From Patagioenas fasciata (taxonomy: Eukaryota > Chordata > Aves > Columbiformes > Columbidae): DNA of 64,000 nucleotides. How positions within the stretch are numbered: position 1 is the stretch's first letter; each line of letters opens with the position of its first letter. Where the stretch lies: positions 24,724,488 to 24,788,487 of the forward strand of contig NC_092559.1 of NCBI RefSeq assembly GCF_037038585.1, given 5' to 3'. Position numbers and translations under genes: made by a program. This document shows positions 55,156-64,000 of this stretch, piece after piece. A model generated the notes under the pieces. The model saw nothing but the letters and a program-made list of their open reading frames with translations. It did not search any database and was not told the DNA's origin.

Positions 55156-55680
55156 AGTTGCAAAGGACTTCTTAGAAAATTTACCGTGCTAGTTCTTGGG
55201 GTCATGGGAAAAAAAAGAAAGGCCATTTTTAAAATCCAATGGAATGCCAATTTTGGAACAAAGTTTTAACAGATGAATTTGTGTGTTTGCCAGAAAGCCC
55301 TATACCTCTCTTGGGTCAAGATTTGTTAAGTAAACTGTAAGCTCAAATAATGTTTTCTGAGAAGAAATGTTGAAGAGAAGAAATGTTCTGACAATTCTGT
55401 TTAGTTGCATGTCCCATAAGAAGGTGCTTGGAAGGTACAGATCTGCTTGCTGCAAGCAAGAAATCTCCAAGGAAATTTTGGATGCTGTATTTCCACTAGT
55501 ATTGGCAGCTGAAGTATTGATAAAACCAATACTACACTGAGACAGAACTGAAAGAGGACTTTGAGCCGTTAAGGAAAAACAATGTCCAGTAAATACAAAA
55601 CCCAAAATGGGGTTAGAGACTTTGATGAACAAGTTTATGACCACCTTACAGGCTGACTGCATTTGATTACACTTGCAGAT
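55156..55680 (+). pseudogene. pol: Class I ERV protease end and RT start
   Basis: Plus strand. At about 55275-55335 the word PESPIPLLGQDLLSKL marks the C-terminus of a gammaretrovirus-like protease, with a stop right after. At about 55460-55510 KEILDAVFPLVLAAEV marks the N-terminus of the RT region, in another frame, followed by decayed sequence to 55660. Short and broken. The same class as 44.95-46.01 kb. Confidence 0.7.
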
Positions 55681-56219
55681 TTGTCTATTTATAGCTACAA
55701 CACAGAGGCAACCTGTGGCTATTGTAGGACAATATGATGAGAAAGCAAACAGATTGATATACTTGGAATGTGGGTTTTTTTGCCCAATTGTTTCTGTAAA
55801 ACTATTATTCAGCCTCTAGAATTGATTATTACTCTGATCCATATGCGTGTCTGTATGCGTTGTTCTCATCACCGCATACAATAATGCTTTAAATCAGGTG
55901 TTCCATTTCTCTTGTCAAGGAATTAAACAAGTCATTCAGCCAGGCATTATCACTAGATTGTTTCCCTTGATGCATTAGTACCGAATATGTTATATGTCAT
56001 CTTCTATTCTGGCTAGTTTATCAGCTATGCTAAAGCAGCACATGCCTTCAAAATTGAAGCAGCTTTTACAACCATTACCTACTCAGAAAAAACAGCAATA
56101 AGAAACATTAATATCAAAATCCCTTAGCATAGTATAATTCTGTAATACAGCTACCAGGGTTGACATGCTAATAAAACACATTTTTAAAATATCTGCAGCC
56201 ATTAGTCTTCCCTTAATAT
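55681..56219. other. Mixed debris with an LTR C U5 piece
   Basis: 55835-55885 matches LTR type C in plus orientation (CATATGCGTGTCTGTATGCG and ATCACCGCATAC words). The remainder has no recognised motif. Confidence 0.4.
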
Positions 56220-56770
56220 AAAAGGCAGATGAGTTATTTACAGTAGAGACCAACCAAATCTAAGTATTTACATATTGGTCTTGCAGAAACATATCCAGGG
56301 CATATGCTTTTAGTACAAGATAGCAAAGCACGATGAGCCAACCTGTGGTAGGTGAAGAAAACAGGGGTGTCATCACCTTCCAGTAATACATATATGTTGT
56401 TCCAGCTTCTGCAGCTAATGTTACTCTGGGTCTGATAACCTGACATGAGGTGATTATCCACACAGTTTGGAGACATCTGGCTTGTACTTTTTCAAATTGA
56501 ACTTCAATACAATATGTCTTGTTCTCAACATCAATAACACTGTTCCAATGCTGTCTCCTTGAGATAAGGTACAGGTATTCATCGTAGATACCCCAAATAA
56601 AAGAACTCGAAAATCTGATATTAGCAAAGGATGTAAAATAAGAGGAGAAGTCAGGGTACAGAACCATACAGCATTGTCTGGAGTTATTATATGAATTTTT
56701 ACATCTAGATTAATAGGCTGCAGTCCCATGAGGGGTTCAGAAGGATCCACCATAGCCGTACATACCCTTG
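56220..56770 (-). pseudogene. Possible ERV env remnant
   Basis: Two overlapping minus-strand frames (56260-56667 and 56454-56753), each about 100-135 codons, join by a frameshift. They contain Trp, Tyr and Cys-rich extracellular-like sequence and end in a hydrophobic stretch (GWLIVLCYLVLKA). The context (class II and class I debris) and composition suggest env, but no diagnostic motif is visible. It could be another viral or host frame. Confidence 0.3.
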
Positions 56771-56884
56771 AGTCTTCTGGTTCTCATCTTGGGAGGCCGC
56801 TAAGGAATATTTGTTGCTGCTGTGGTTGGCCTGGCTTGTTCCCTAGTTGGATGTGATGGCATGAGCATTACCACTTAGGACCCC

Positions 56885-58110
56885 ACTCCGCAAGCTCTTC
56901 AGTTTAAAGCCCTCCTCACCAAGTTGGCCAGCTTACTGCCTAAGATTCCCTTGCCTCTTTCAGACAGATGGATTCCATCCCTCCCTAACAGGTTATAGTC
57001 ATAAAAGAATGTCCCATTGTCATAAAAGTCAAAACCCTCACAAGGGCACCAGCCTCAAAGCCAGGAGTTAATGTGCATTATGCATTTATTTCTGGCTACC
57101 CCCTTTCATCCAACTACAGAATGGAGGAAAAGGTAACTTGGGCACCAATATTTTTCACTTGTGCCCCTAGGGCTTTATAGTCTTCCTTGATTCTGCCCAG
57201 GCTCTGGCTTGCAGTGTCATTTGTCCCCCCATGAAAGAGCAGCAGTGGATAGCAGTCTGTGCTCTTGACAAGTTGTGGAACCCTCTCAGCAACATCTTGG
57301 ATCTTAGCTCCCAGAAGGCAGTATACCTCTTGTGACTCCCGGTCAGGATGGCAGATGTGCGCTTCAGTGCCCTTTAACAGAGTCACCCACCACAAACACT
57401 CTTAGTTTCTTTTTATGGTATCCACTGTGTGCTACCGGTACAGTTTCTTCTTGCAGACCTTGCTCATTGATGCCTATAGCTGTTAAAGCTTCATATCTGT
57501 TTTCAGTTGTGATGCTGGAGGGTGGAGACTGAGATGGAGCCCTGCTTTAGTGGGTCACCAGGGTCCAAGGTGCCTCATTCTCAGTGATGTCCACTACATT
57601 CTCAGTGATGTCTGCTACAGGAGCATGGTTCTGTAACCACCTATCTATCACCATCTCACCTCCTCTAATACTGCACAGCCTTTTAACTGTTTGTTGCAAC
57701 TCAACCACCTGACATAGCAGATCATCAGCCTGTGCACACCTTGTGCAGGTATTTACCTTTTCTCCAGGAATAGGGTCTGGGTACTCATTGCAACATACCA
57801 CCTGTACTGAAGTCTCCTTCCTTACTGGTTCTGTCTGGGTGGAAGCATGAGACATCTCAGGGGCTTTCCCTGCAAGCGCACTGTTTTTAACTCTGAGGCG
57901 AGTGCACACCATTATGGCAGAGACCTAGAGCACAAGTACTACCTTGGGTTGTGGACCTACAAGTAGCCTGCAGCGCACTTCCTGCATGCCCTGACTGCAA
58001 ACCCCCACACCCCTGTTTGCTTGCCCTGATCGCTTGTGCTCCTTAGAACCATTTAAATCTCTCACGGTTGCTCCACTTGCTTGCACGAATGCCACCACAG
58101 ACTTCTCCTC
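56885..58110 (-). pseudogene. CR1 ORF1, older family, with GTND esterase block
   Basis: Minus strand. The N-terminal frame at 57547-57912 starts MVCTRLRVKN and has paired Cys words (VVCCNEYPD and CTRCAQADD) followed by a Leu/Gln coiled-coil-like stretch (LLCQVVELQQTVKRL). The esterase-like frame at 57114-57395 has block I degraded to WVTLLKGTE, then YPLLLFHGGTNDTA, which keeps the GTND block typical of SGNH hydrolases. The end near 56890-57010 matches the LGSKLANLV-type ORF1 end. 5' UTR sequence reaches about 58110. ORF2 is absent. Frameshifts between blocks. Confidence 0.78.
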
Positions 58111-59735
58111 AGAACTTTTCCCGTGTGACCATGGAGAAGTCATGAGGAGATGGGATGGAAAACCTACCTCAGTCCTAGAGGCACGTGTACATGAGTTGCA
58201 AGGAAAGACAACCACAAGAAGGGATTCTGCCAGGAAAAATGCTACTCCAGTTTCCAGTGGGCAGTCCCCCAGAGTAGAAGGGCTGATCTTACTTCTGAAC
58301 CTCTTGAAGGGGCTTCTGATTCATTCTTGCAAAAAGGAAGCAGTGAGTACCATGACCAGGACTAGAGGGGCCCTGCCTCCAGCCAGGTGGAGGAGAGGGA
58401 CAAGCTGTGTGGATTCAATGTCCTGGAACGTCAGACTCACAAGAGTACAAGGCTCAAGTGAACACCAGGACCCAATGTACTCTAATTCCATCAACCAATG
58501 AAGGGACAGAACCCATCAGTATTTCTGGAGTGACTGGAGGATGCCAACAGGTGACTGTACTGGAGGCTGAAGTGAGTCTAACTGGGAAGGACTGGCAAAA
58601 ACACTCCATTGTGACTGGTTCAGTTGCTCCGTGTATTCTTGGTATAGACTACCTCAGAAGAGGATATTTTAAGGACCCAAAAGGGTACCGGTGGGCCTTT
58701 GGAATAGCAGCCGTGGAGACAGGACATGAAACAGCTATCTACCTTGCCCTGTCTCTCGGAAGACCCTTGTCTTGTAGGATTGCTGAGGGTCAAAGAACAG
58801 CAGGTGCCAATTGCTACCATGATGGTGCACCAGTGCCAGTATCACACTAACCAAGACTCTCTGATTCCCATCCATAAGTGGATTTGTTAACTAGAGAGCC
58901 AAGGAGTGATCAGTAAGACTCACACAGTCTTCAACAGTCTCATATGGCCAGTGCAAAAGTCCAATGGAGAGTGGAGACTAACGGTAGACTATCATGGCCT
59001 GAATTAATTCACGCCACCATTAAGTGCTGCTGTGCTAGAGCTGCAATATGAACTGGAGTCAAAGGCAACCAAGTGGTATGCCACAATTGACATTGCTAAT
59101 GCATTTTTCTCTATTCCTTTGGCAGCAGAGTGCAGGCCAGTTTGCTTTCAGTTGGAGGGGCGTCCAGGACACCTGGAATCAACTGCTCCAGGAGTAGAAG
59201 CACAGCCCTACCATTTGTCATGGACTGATCCAGACTGCACTGGAACAGGGCAAAGCTCTGGAACACCTGCAATACATTGACAATGTCATCGTGTGGGGCA
59301 ACACAGCAGAAGAATTTTTTGAGAAAGGGGAAAGAATGATCCAAATTTTTCTGAAAACCAGTTTTGCTATAAAGCAAAGTAAGGTCAATGATCTGGATGG
59401 GAGATCCAGTTTTTAGGAGTAAGATGGCAAGATTGACGTCATCAGATCCAAATGGATGTGATCAACAGCTATGTCTCCACCAACTAACAAAAAGGATAGA
59501 CAGACTTCCTTGGGGGTTATGGGTTTTTGGATAATGCAAATTCCAGACTACGGTCAGATCGTTAGCACTCTTTATCAAGTGACCTGGAAGAAGAATGATT
59601 TTGAGTGGGACCCTGAGCAACAGCAAGCCTTTGAACAAATTAAGTGGGAGACAGTCCATGCTGTGGCTCTTGGGCCAGTCCAGGCAGGACAAGATGTTAA
59701 AAATATGCTCTTCACTTGGTGTGCATACAAAAGAG
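58110..59735 (+). pseudogene. pol: ERVL copy E (gag end, PR, RT), plus strand
   Basis: The only plus-strand ERVL internal region. The gag C-terminal frame is at 58034-58501 (RRWDGKPTS and the charged tail). Protease is at 58407-58850, where the active site reads N-T-R-T instead of D-T-G-A. RT is at 59032-59700 (TIDIANAFFSIPLAAEC; YIDD has become YIDN at about 59270-59285). The RT/RNase H connection has PPTNKKDRQ and QVTWKKNDFEW. It stops at 59735 where class II sequence starts. Both catalytic centres are mutated, so it is dead. Confidence 0.85.
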
Positions 59736-59744
59736 CCAAATCTA

Positions 59745-60235
59745 GCACATAGAGATGAGACAGAGCCTATCACAGAGTTGTGCAAGTCTGGATATTGGAA
59801 TAAAGCTAGCATGCTAGAAAGAAAAGTAACAACTGTCACACACAAAATCTTATCATCACATTCACGCAGTAAAGAACTCAGGGTCTTCTGTATAATCACA
59901 AAATGCACATATTGAGTCAATGGATTCTCATGATTTAGCAGTCTGTGAACTTACTGTACCATGTAACAGACACTTATTTAAACTGTAATGTGCTTAAACA
60001 GATACCTACAAAAAAACAGGTTAATAAGGAACAGTATCTCGCAGAGTTCAGCAAGTTTTCTATGACTTGTGTGTTATCAGTTAATTCTCTCTCAGCTTGT
60101 TGAAGTTTAAACCATTCTGCCTGTAAAACTGTCTGAAATGATTCAATGATCTCTTGTAGAGTTTTATTTTTGTCCTGCTTTTCTCACTTTAGAAACAACA
60201 AAGTGTTATACTTAAAGATTCTATTCTCCGGACAC
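59745..60235 (-). pseudogene. Class II ERV conserved block downstream of gag
   Basis: The minus strand matches 5525-6040 (shared GCTAGCATGCTAGAAAGAAA and ATCTTATCATCACATTCACG). It includes the 152-codon frame at 59462-59920 whose N-terminal part (SLLRECDDKILCVTVVTFLS and FQYPDLHNSVIG) is class II and whose end runs into ERVL. The helical region is at 60050-60190. Confidence 0.55.
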
Positions 60236-60245
60236 TTTCCCAATC

Positions 60246-60383
60246 CCCACAATCTTAACCCTCGACAGTCAGTTTCTTGGTCACCTGTTTCTCGTTGCCC
60301 CTCTCGCCAGATGTGAATCTGTCCTTATCAATAACCTCGTATTCTATTGCTATGTTTACCAAAACATGTATCTAGTTCCCCAG
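60246..60383. mobile_element. Broken pieces of LTR type A
   Basis: 60248-60273 (CAATCTTAACCCTCGACA) is an LTR A terminus in plus orientation. It is joined to 60274-60383, an internal piece of LTR A in minus orientation (CAGTTTCTTGGTCACC to GTTCCCCAG). The complete LTR A at 60384 begins directly afterwards. Confidence 0.6.
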
Positions 60384-61050
60384 TGTCGAGGGTTTAGACT
60401 GCGGGGTGACAATAAAACCCTGGCAGATGTATTGTTAACCTCCTCTCCTCCCCCGACTTCCCCCTTTTGCCCCTCCTCCTCCCCCCTTCCCACTAAGGAC
60501 AGGTGATCGGGAGGAAAAGAAGGACAGAGAGAGAAGAGTTGGAAAAAATTAAAAATGTTTTACTAATGTTACTAATAAGAATAGAGAAAATAATACAAAA
60601 TATACAAAACCAATCTTGAAAGTCTCAGCAACTGCAGAGCCAGCACCCAAAGTCCTGGATTGGACTCTGCAGCCAACCGGAGCTGGATTCAGTCTCACTA
60701 GGCCTCAGTTTGCAGGGACAACTAGCAAGGTCCTCTCCTAATGTCAGCCATAAGTAGAAGGGACAAAAAAGGCAAAAAGGGAAAGGGACGAGATCCTCAT
60801 GATCTCCCACTTCTATATGAAGTATTCACATGAATGGAATGTTATACACAGTTGGTCAGTTTCTTGGTCACCAGTTTCTCGTTGCCCCTCTCACGAGATG
60901 TCCATCCATGCTTATCAATAACTTTGCATTCCATGGCTATGTTTACCAAAACATGTATCTGGTTCTCCAGGAAAATGCAGCTAATATGAAGGCTTTAGGG
61001 GACAGGCAAATTCACTAAAAGAGAAACTTGTTTTTAACAAAACCAGGACA
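60384..61050 (-). mobile_element. ERVL 3' LTR type A
   Basis: 667 bp; the plus strand runs from TGTCGAGGG to AACCAGGACA, next to ERVL 3' sequence. It is the 3' LTR of the provirus whose pol continues to 64000. If the 61.8-kb repeat is real, its partner is the LTR at 4874-5519. Confidence 0.88.
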
Positions 61051-61136
61051 TTCTACCCCTTATAATATGCCATTCACGGAAATACTTAAACCTCATTAAT
61101 ACAATCTATCAATACAATCTAATGAATCACTACTAC

Positions 61137-61162
61137 TATATATATATATATATATATATATA
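61137..61162. repeat. (TA)n microsatellite
   Basis: About 13 TA units inside the ERVL 3' untranslated region, between integrase and the 3' LTR. Confidence 0.95.
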
Positions 61163-61787
61163 CACGCAAATGTACATATATACACAGGAGTAATTAATCT
61201 TAATCAGTGAAACATCCTTTGAAAAGTTCATTAAGCTCATTTTGTCACAAAAGTCTCCCAGGGAAGGAAAGATGGTACAAGTGCATCTCATGACCACTGT
61301 TTGTGGGTTAAAGACATCAACTTCGAAAAACTTGTCAGGCGCCACTCGAAGAAGGTAGCTCTGGTTTCATCACCATTGTCTTGATCTGAAAGACACTTAT
61401 TAAACATTGTTAGTGCGGTAATTCACATCATACAGTTCAGCATTGCATATTTTCACCTAAAATCAAATCCCCTTGAGGTACACACCGAACTTCTCCATCC
61501 TTAAGCATCACCCACCAGGTGCTGCCAGGTCCCTGGGCAAAAACAATCCCACGAATGGGCTTGCCTTTGCCTGAGGCAGGAGTAACCCAGACTGCCTTTC
61601 CTAACATATTTTTAATGTGTACTACAGGGACTTTCTCTCCTTCCAGAGTACGAAGAATTTCTGATTGAGCAGGCCCGGCTCGATTGGTTTATCCTCTAGT
61701 GTTGACCAACCAAGTGGCTTTTGCTAAATGTGAATCCCAGTTTTTAAAGGTTCCACCACCAAGAAGTGCCTTTAGTGTAGTTTTTAA

Positions 61788-64000
61788 CAAACCATTGTAC
61801 CTTTCAATTTTCCTAGAGGCTGGTGCATGATATGGAATCTGATATACCCACTCAATACCATGTTCTTTGGCCCAATTGTCTATAATACTGTTTTTGAAAT
61901 GAGTACCATTGTCTGATTCAATTCTTTCTGGCGTACCATGACACCAAAAGACTTGCTTTTCAAGGCCCAAGATAGTATTTTGGGCTGTAGCATGAGGTAC
62001 GGCATATGTTTCCAACCATCCAGTGGCTGCTTCCACCATTGTAAGTACATAACGCTTACCTTGACGTGTTTGTGGAAGTGTAATATAATCAATCTGCCAA
62101 GCTTCTCCATACTTATACTTTAACCATCACCTCCCATACCATACAGGCTTTAACCGTTTCACTTGTTTGATTTCAGCACAAGTTTCACATTCATGAATAA
62201 CCTGTGAAATAGTGTCCATAGTTAAGTCCACCCCACCATCACGCTCCCATTTCTGTGTTGCATCTCTACCTTGATGCCCTGAAGCATCATGGGCCCATCG
62301 AGCTAAGAAAAGTTCACCTTTACGTTGCCAGTCCAAGTCCACCTCAGTTACTTGAATCTTGGCAGTTTGATCTGCTTGTTGGTTGTTTAGATGTTCCTCA
62401 GTGGCTCGACTTTAGGCACATGAGCATCTACATGACGAACTTTGGCAGGCAGGCTCTCTAGCTGAGCAGCAATGTCTTGCCACAGTGTGGCAGTCCAAAT
62501 GGGTTTACCTCTGCGCTGCCAGTTGCTTTTCTTCCATTGCTGTAGCCACCCCCACAAGGCATTTGCTACCATCCATGAGTCAGTATAGAGATGAAGTACT
62601 GGCCACTTCTCTCGTTCAGCAATGTCCAAAGCCAGCTGGATGGCTTTCACTTCTGCAAATTGACTAGATTCACCTTGTCCTTCAGTGGCTTCTGTAACTT
62701 GTCGTGTGGGACTCCACATAGCAGCTTTCCACCTTCGATGTTTTCCTACAAGACGACAGGATCCATCTGTGAACAGTGCATACTGCTTATCAGTCTCTGA
62801 AAGTGTATTATATGGTGGTGCTTCTCCAGCACATGTTACTTCCTCCTCATCTGGAGACATCCCAAAGTCTTTGCTTTCTGGCCAGTCTGTAATCACTTCT
62901 AAGATCCCTGGGCGATTGGGATTTCCAGTTCAAGCTCGTTGCGTGATCAGTGCAATCCATTTACTCCATGTAACTTCGGTTGCATGATGTGTAGACGGAA
63001 CCGTCCCTTTGAACATCCAGCTCAGCACCGGCAGTTGAATTGCTAGGAGTTGTGCTTCAGTACCGATAACTTCTGAAGCAGCTCGAACTCCTTCATATGC
63101 TGCTAGTATCTCTTTTCCAGTTGGAGTATAGCTGGCCTCAGATCCTTTGTATCCTCGACTCCAAAAACTTAAGGGTCGGCCTCGTGTTTCTCCTGGTGCT
63201 TTCTGCCAGAGGTTCCAGGTAGGACCATTATCTCCGGCTGCGGTGTAGAGCACATTTTTAACATCTAGTCCAGTCCGAACTGGTCCAAGGGCCACCGCAT
63301 GAGTTATCTCACACTTAATTTGTTCAAAGGCTTGTAGTTTTTCCTGGCCCCACTCAAATTGGAGGGCTCACAATGTGACTGTAGTCAGGAATATGCATTC
63401 TCCAAAAACCTACAATGCCCAGGAAAGTCTGTGTCTCCTTTTTATTAGTAGGTGGAGACATTGCTGCAATTTTGTTGATCACATCCATTGGGATCTGACG
63501 ACGGCCATCTTGCCATTTTATTCCTAAAAACTGGATCTCTCGTGCAGGTCCCTTGACCTTGCTTCGTTTTATGGCAAAACCAGCATCCAAAAGAATCTGA
63601 ATTATTCTCTCACCTTTCTCGAAGACTTCTTTCGCTGTGTTGCCCCATGCAATGATGTCATCAATATATTGCAAGTGTTCTGGAGCTTTACCTTGTTCCA
63701 GCGTGTTCTGGATCAGACCATGGCAGATGGTAGGACTGTGTTTCCACCCCTGGGGCAAGCAATTCCATGTATACTGGATGCCCCTCCAGGTGAAAGCAAA
63801 CTGCGGCCTGCACTCTGCTGCTACAGGAATAGAGAAAAATGCATTAGCAATGTCAATTGTAGCATACCATTTAGCTGCCTTTGACTCCAGTTCAAATTGC
63901 AGTTCTAGCATGTCAGGCACAGAAGCACTCAGTGGTGGCGTAACTTCATTCAGGCCACGACAGTCTACAGTTAGTCTCCACTCATCACTAGATTTACGCA
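61788..64000. repeat. Right copy of the long exact direct repeat
   Basis: Same sequence as 1-2213. The left boundary of identity at 61788 is set by the window start, not by a change in the sequence. Confidence 0.97.

Larger units (their letters stand above)
61051..64000 (-). pseudogene. pol: ERVL copy A' pol (RT-RNase H-IN), continues beyond the window
   Basis: Minus strand. RT is at 63354-64000 (YIDDIIAWG), RNase H at 62387-63295, and integrase at 61450-62342 with the zinc region, MVEAATGWLE, SDNGTHF with the second acidic residue, and the ERYNGLLKT word with the catalytic Glu, open for 116 codons (61689-62039). From the integrase end (about 61450) to the LTR at 61050 there are only 400 bases and no env frame, as usual for ERVL. 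Stops separate the domains. 61788-64000 duplicates 1-2213. Confidence 0.9.

Noticed and set aside
60274..60384. Target duplication for the LTR at 60384 with the LTR at 4874
   Set aside because: The flanking bases (CCCAG and AGTAT) do not match, even allowing a transition.

Overview
The window is repeat-rich genomic DNA, most likely from a bird. The evidence is many CR1 non-LTR retrotransposons, several with recognisable CR1 3' tails, mixed with avian-type endogenous retroviruses (ERVs). Some of those ERVs carry tRNA-Trp primer-binding sites identical to the avian alpharetrovirus type. I found no host gene I can name, no tRNA or rRNA gene and nothing bacterial. The density of ERVs and CR1s and the amount of nesting would suit a W chromosome, pericentromeric DNA or an unplaced scaffold. 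That placement is inference.

Layout. 1-5519: minus-strand ERVL-like (class III) provirus (pol, gag, PBS, 5' LTR). 5520-7421: minus-strand class II-like gag with PBS-Trp, then an LTR, then class I-like env and RNase H remnants up to 11.26 kb, split by a young CR1 (8.94-10.77 kb). 11.27-13.29 kb: CR1 and LTR debris. 13.29-16.76 kb: second ERVL copy. 16.76-19.58 kb: plus-strand CR1 pieces around an LTR fragment. 19.585-22.16 kb: plus-strand class II provirus start (LTR, perfect PBS, gag). 22.5-27.66 kb: two CR1s head to head. 27.66-31.46 kb: LTRs and unassigned DNA. 31.46-38.22 kb: third ERVL copy with a composite 3' LTR and a solo LTR inside integrase. 38.22-46.95 kb: solo LTR, class II leader, young CR1, class II and class I fragments. 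46.95-49.26 kb: CR1 debris. 49,332-49,431: a 100-N gap. 49.4-51.36 kb: ERVL fragment split by a solo LTR, then a class II LTR and env end. 51.36-55.15 kb: the most complete CR1. 55.15-58.1 kb: class I PR-RT, an env-like remnant and an old CR1 ORF1. 58.1-59.74 kb: plus-strand ERVL fragment. 60.384-64.0 kb: minus-strand ERVL 3' LTR, integrase, RNase H and RT.

The last 2,213 bases (61,788-64,000) match bases 1-2,213 at a constant offset of 61,787, without any difference where I compared them. The ERVL at the right edge therefore reads straight into the copy at the left edge. The source is a 61.8-kb tandem duplication, a circular or wrapped contig, or an assembly duplication.

The retroviral and CR1 genes form no host pathway. 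Each block is a decayed self-replication module. Most reading frames carry stops, frameshifts, nested insertions or truncations. The observations I rate most novel are three. First, one LTR family has an array of short CpG-containing inverted repeats in U3 whose arms show compensatory changes between copies. Second, the ERVL Gag has an N-terminal extension with several predicted membrane segments, conserved in two copies. Third, class II-like gag/PBS is repeatedly joined to class I-like pol/env around the same LTR. Boundaries of degenerate elements are approximate, to about 20 bases, unless a target-site duplication is stated.
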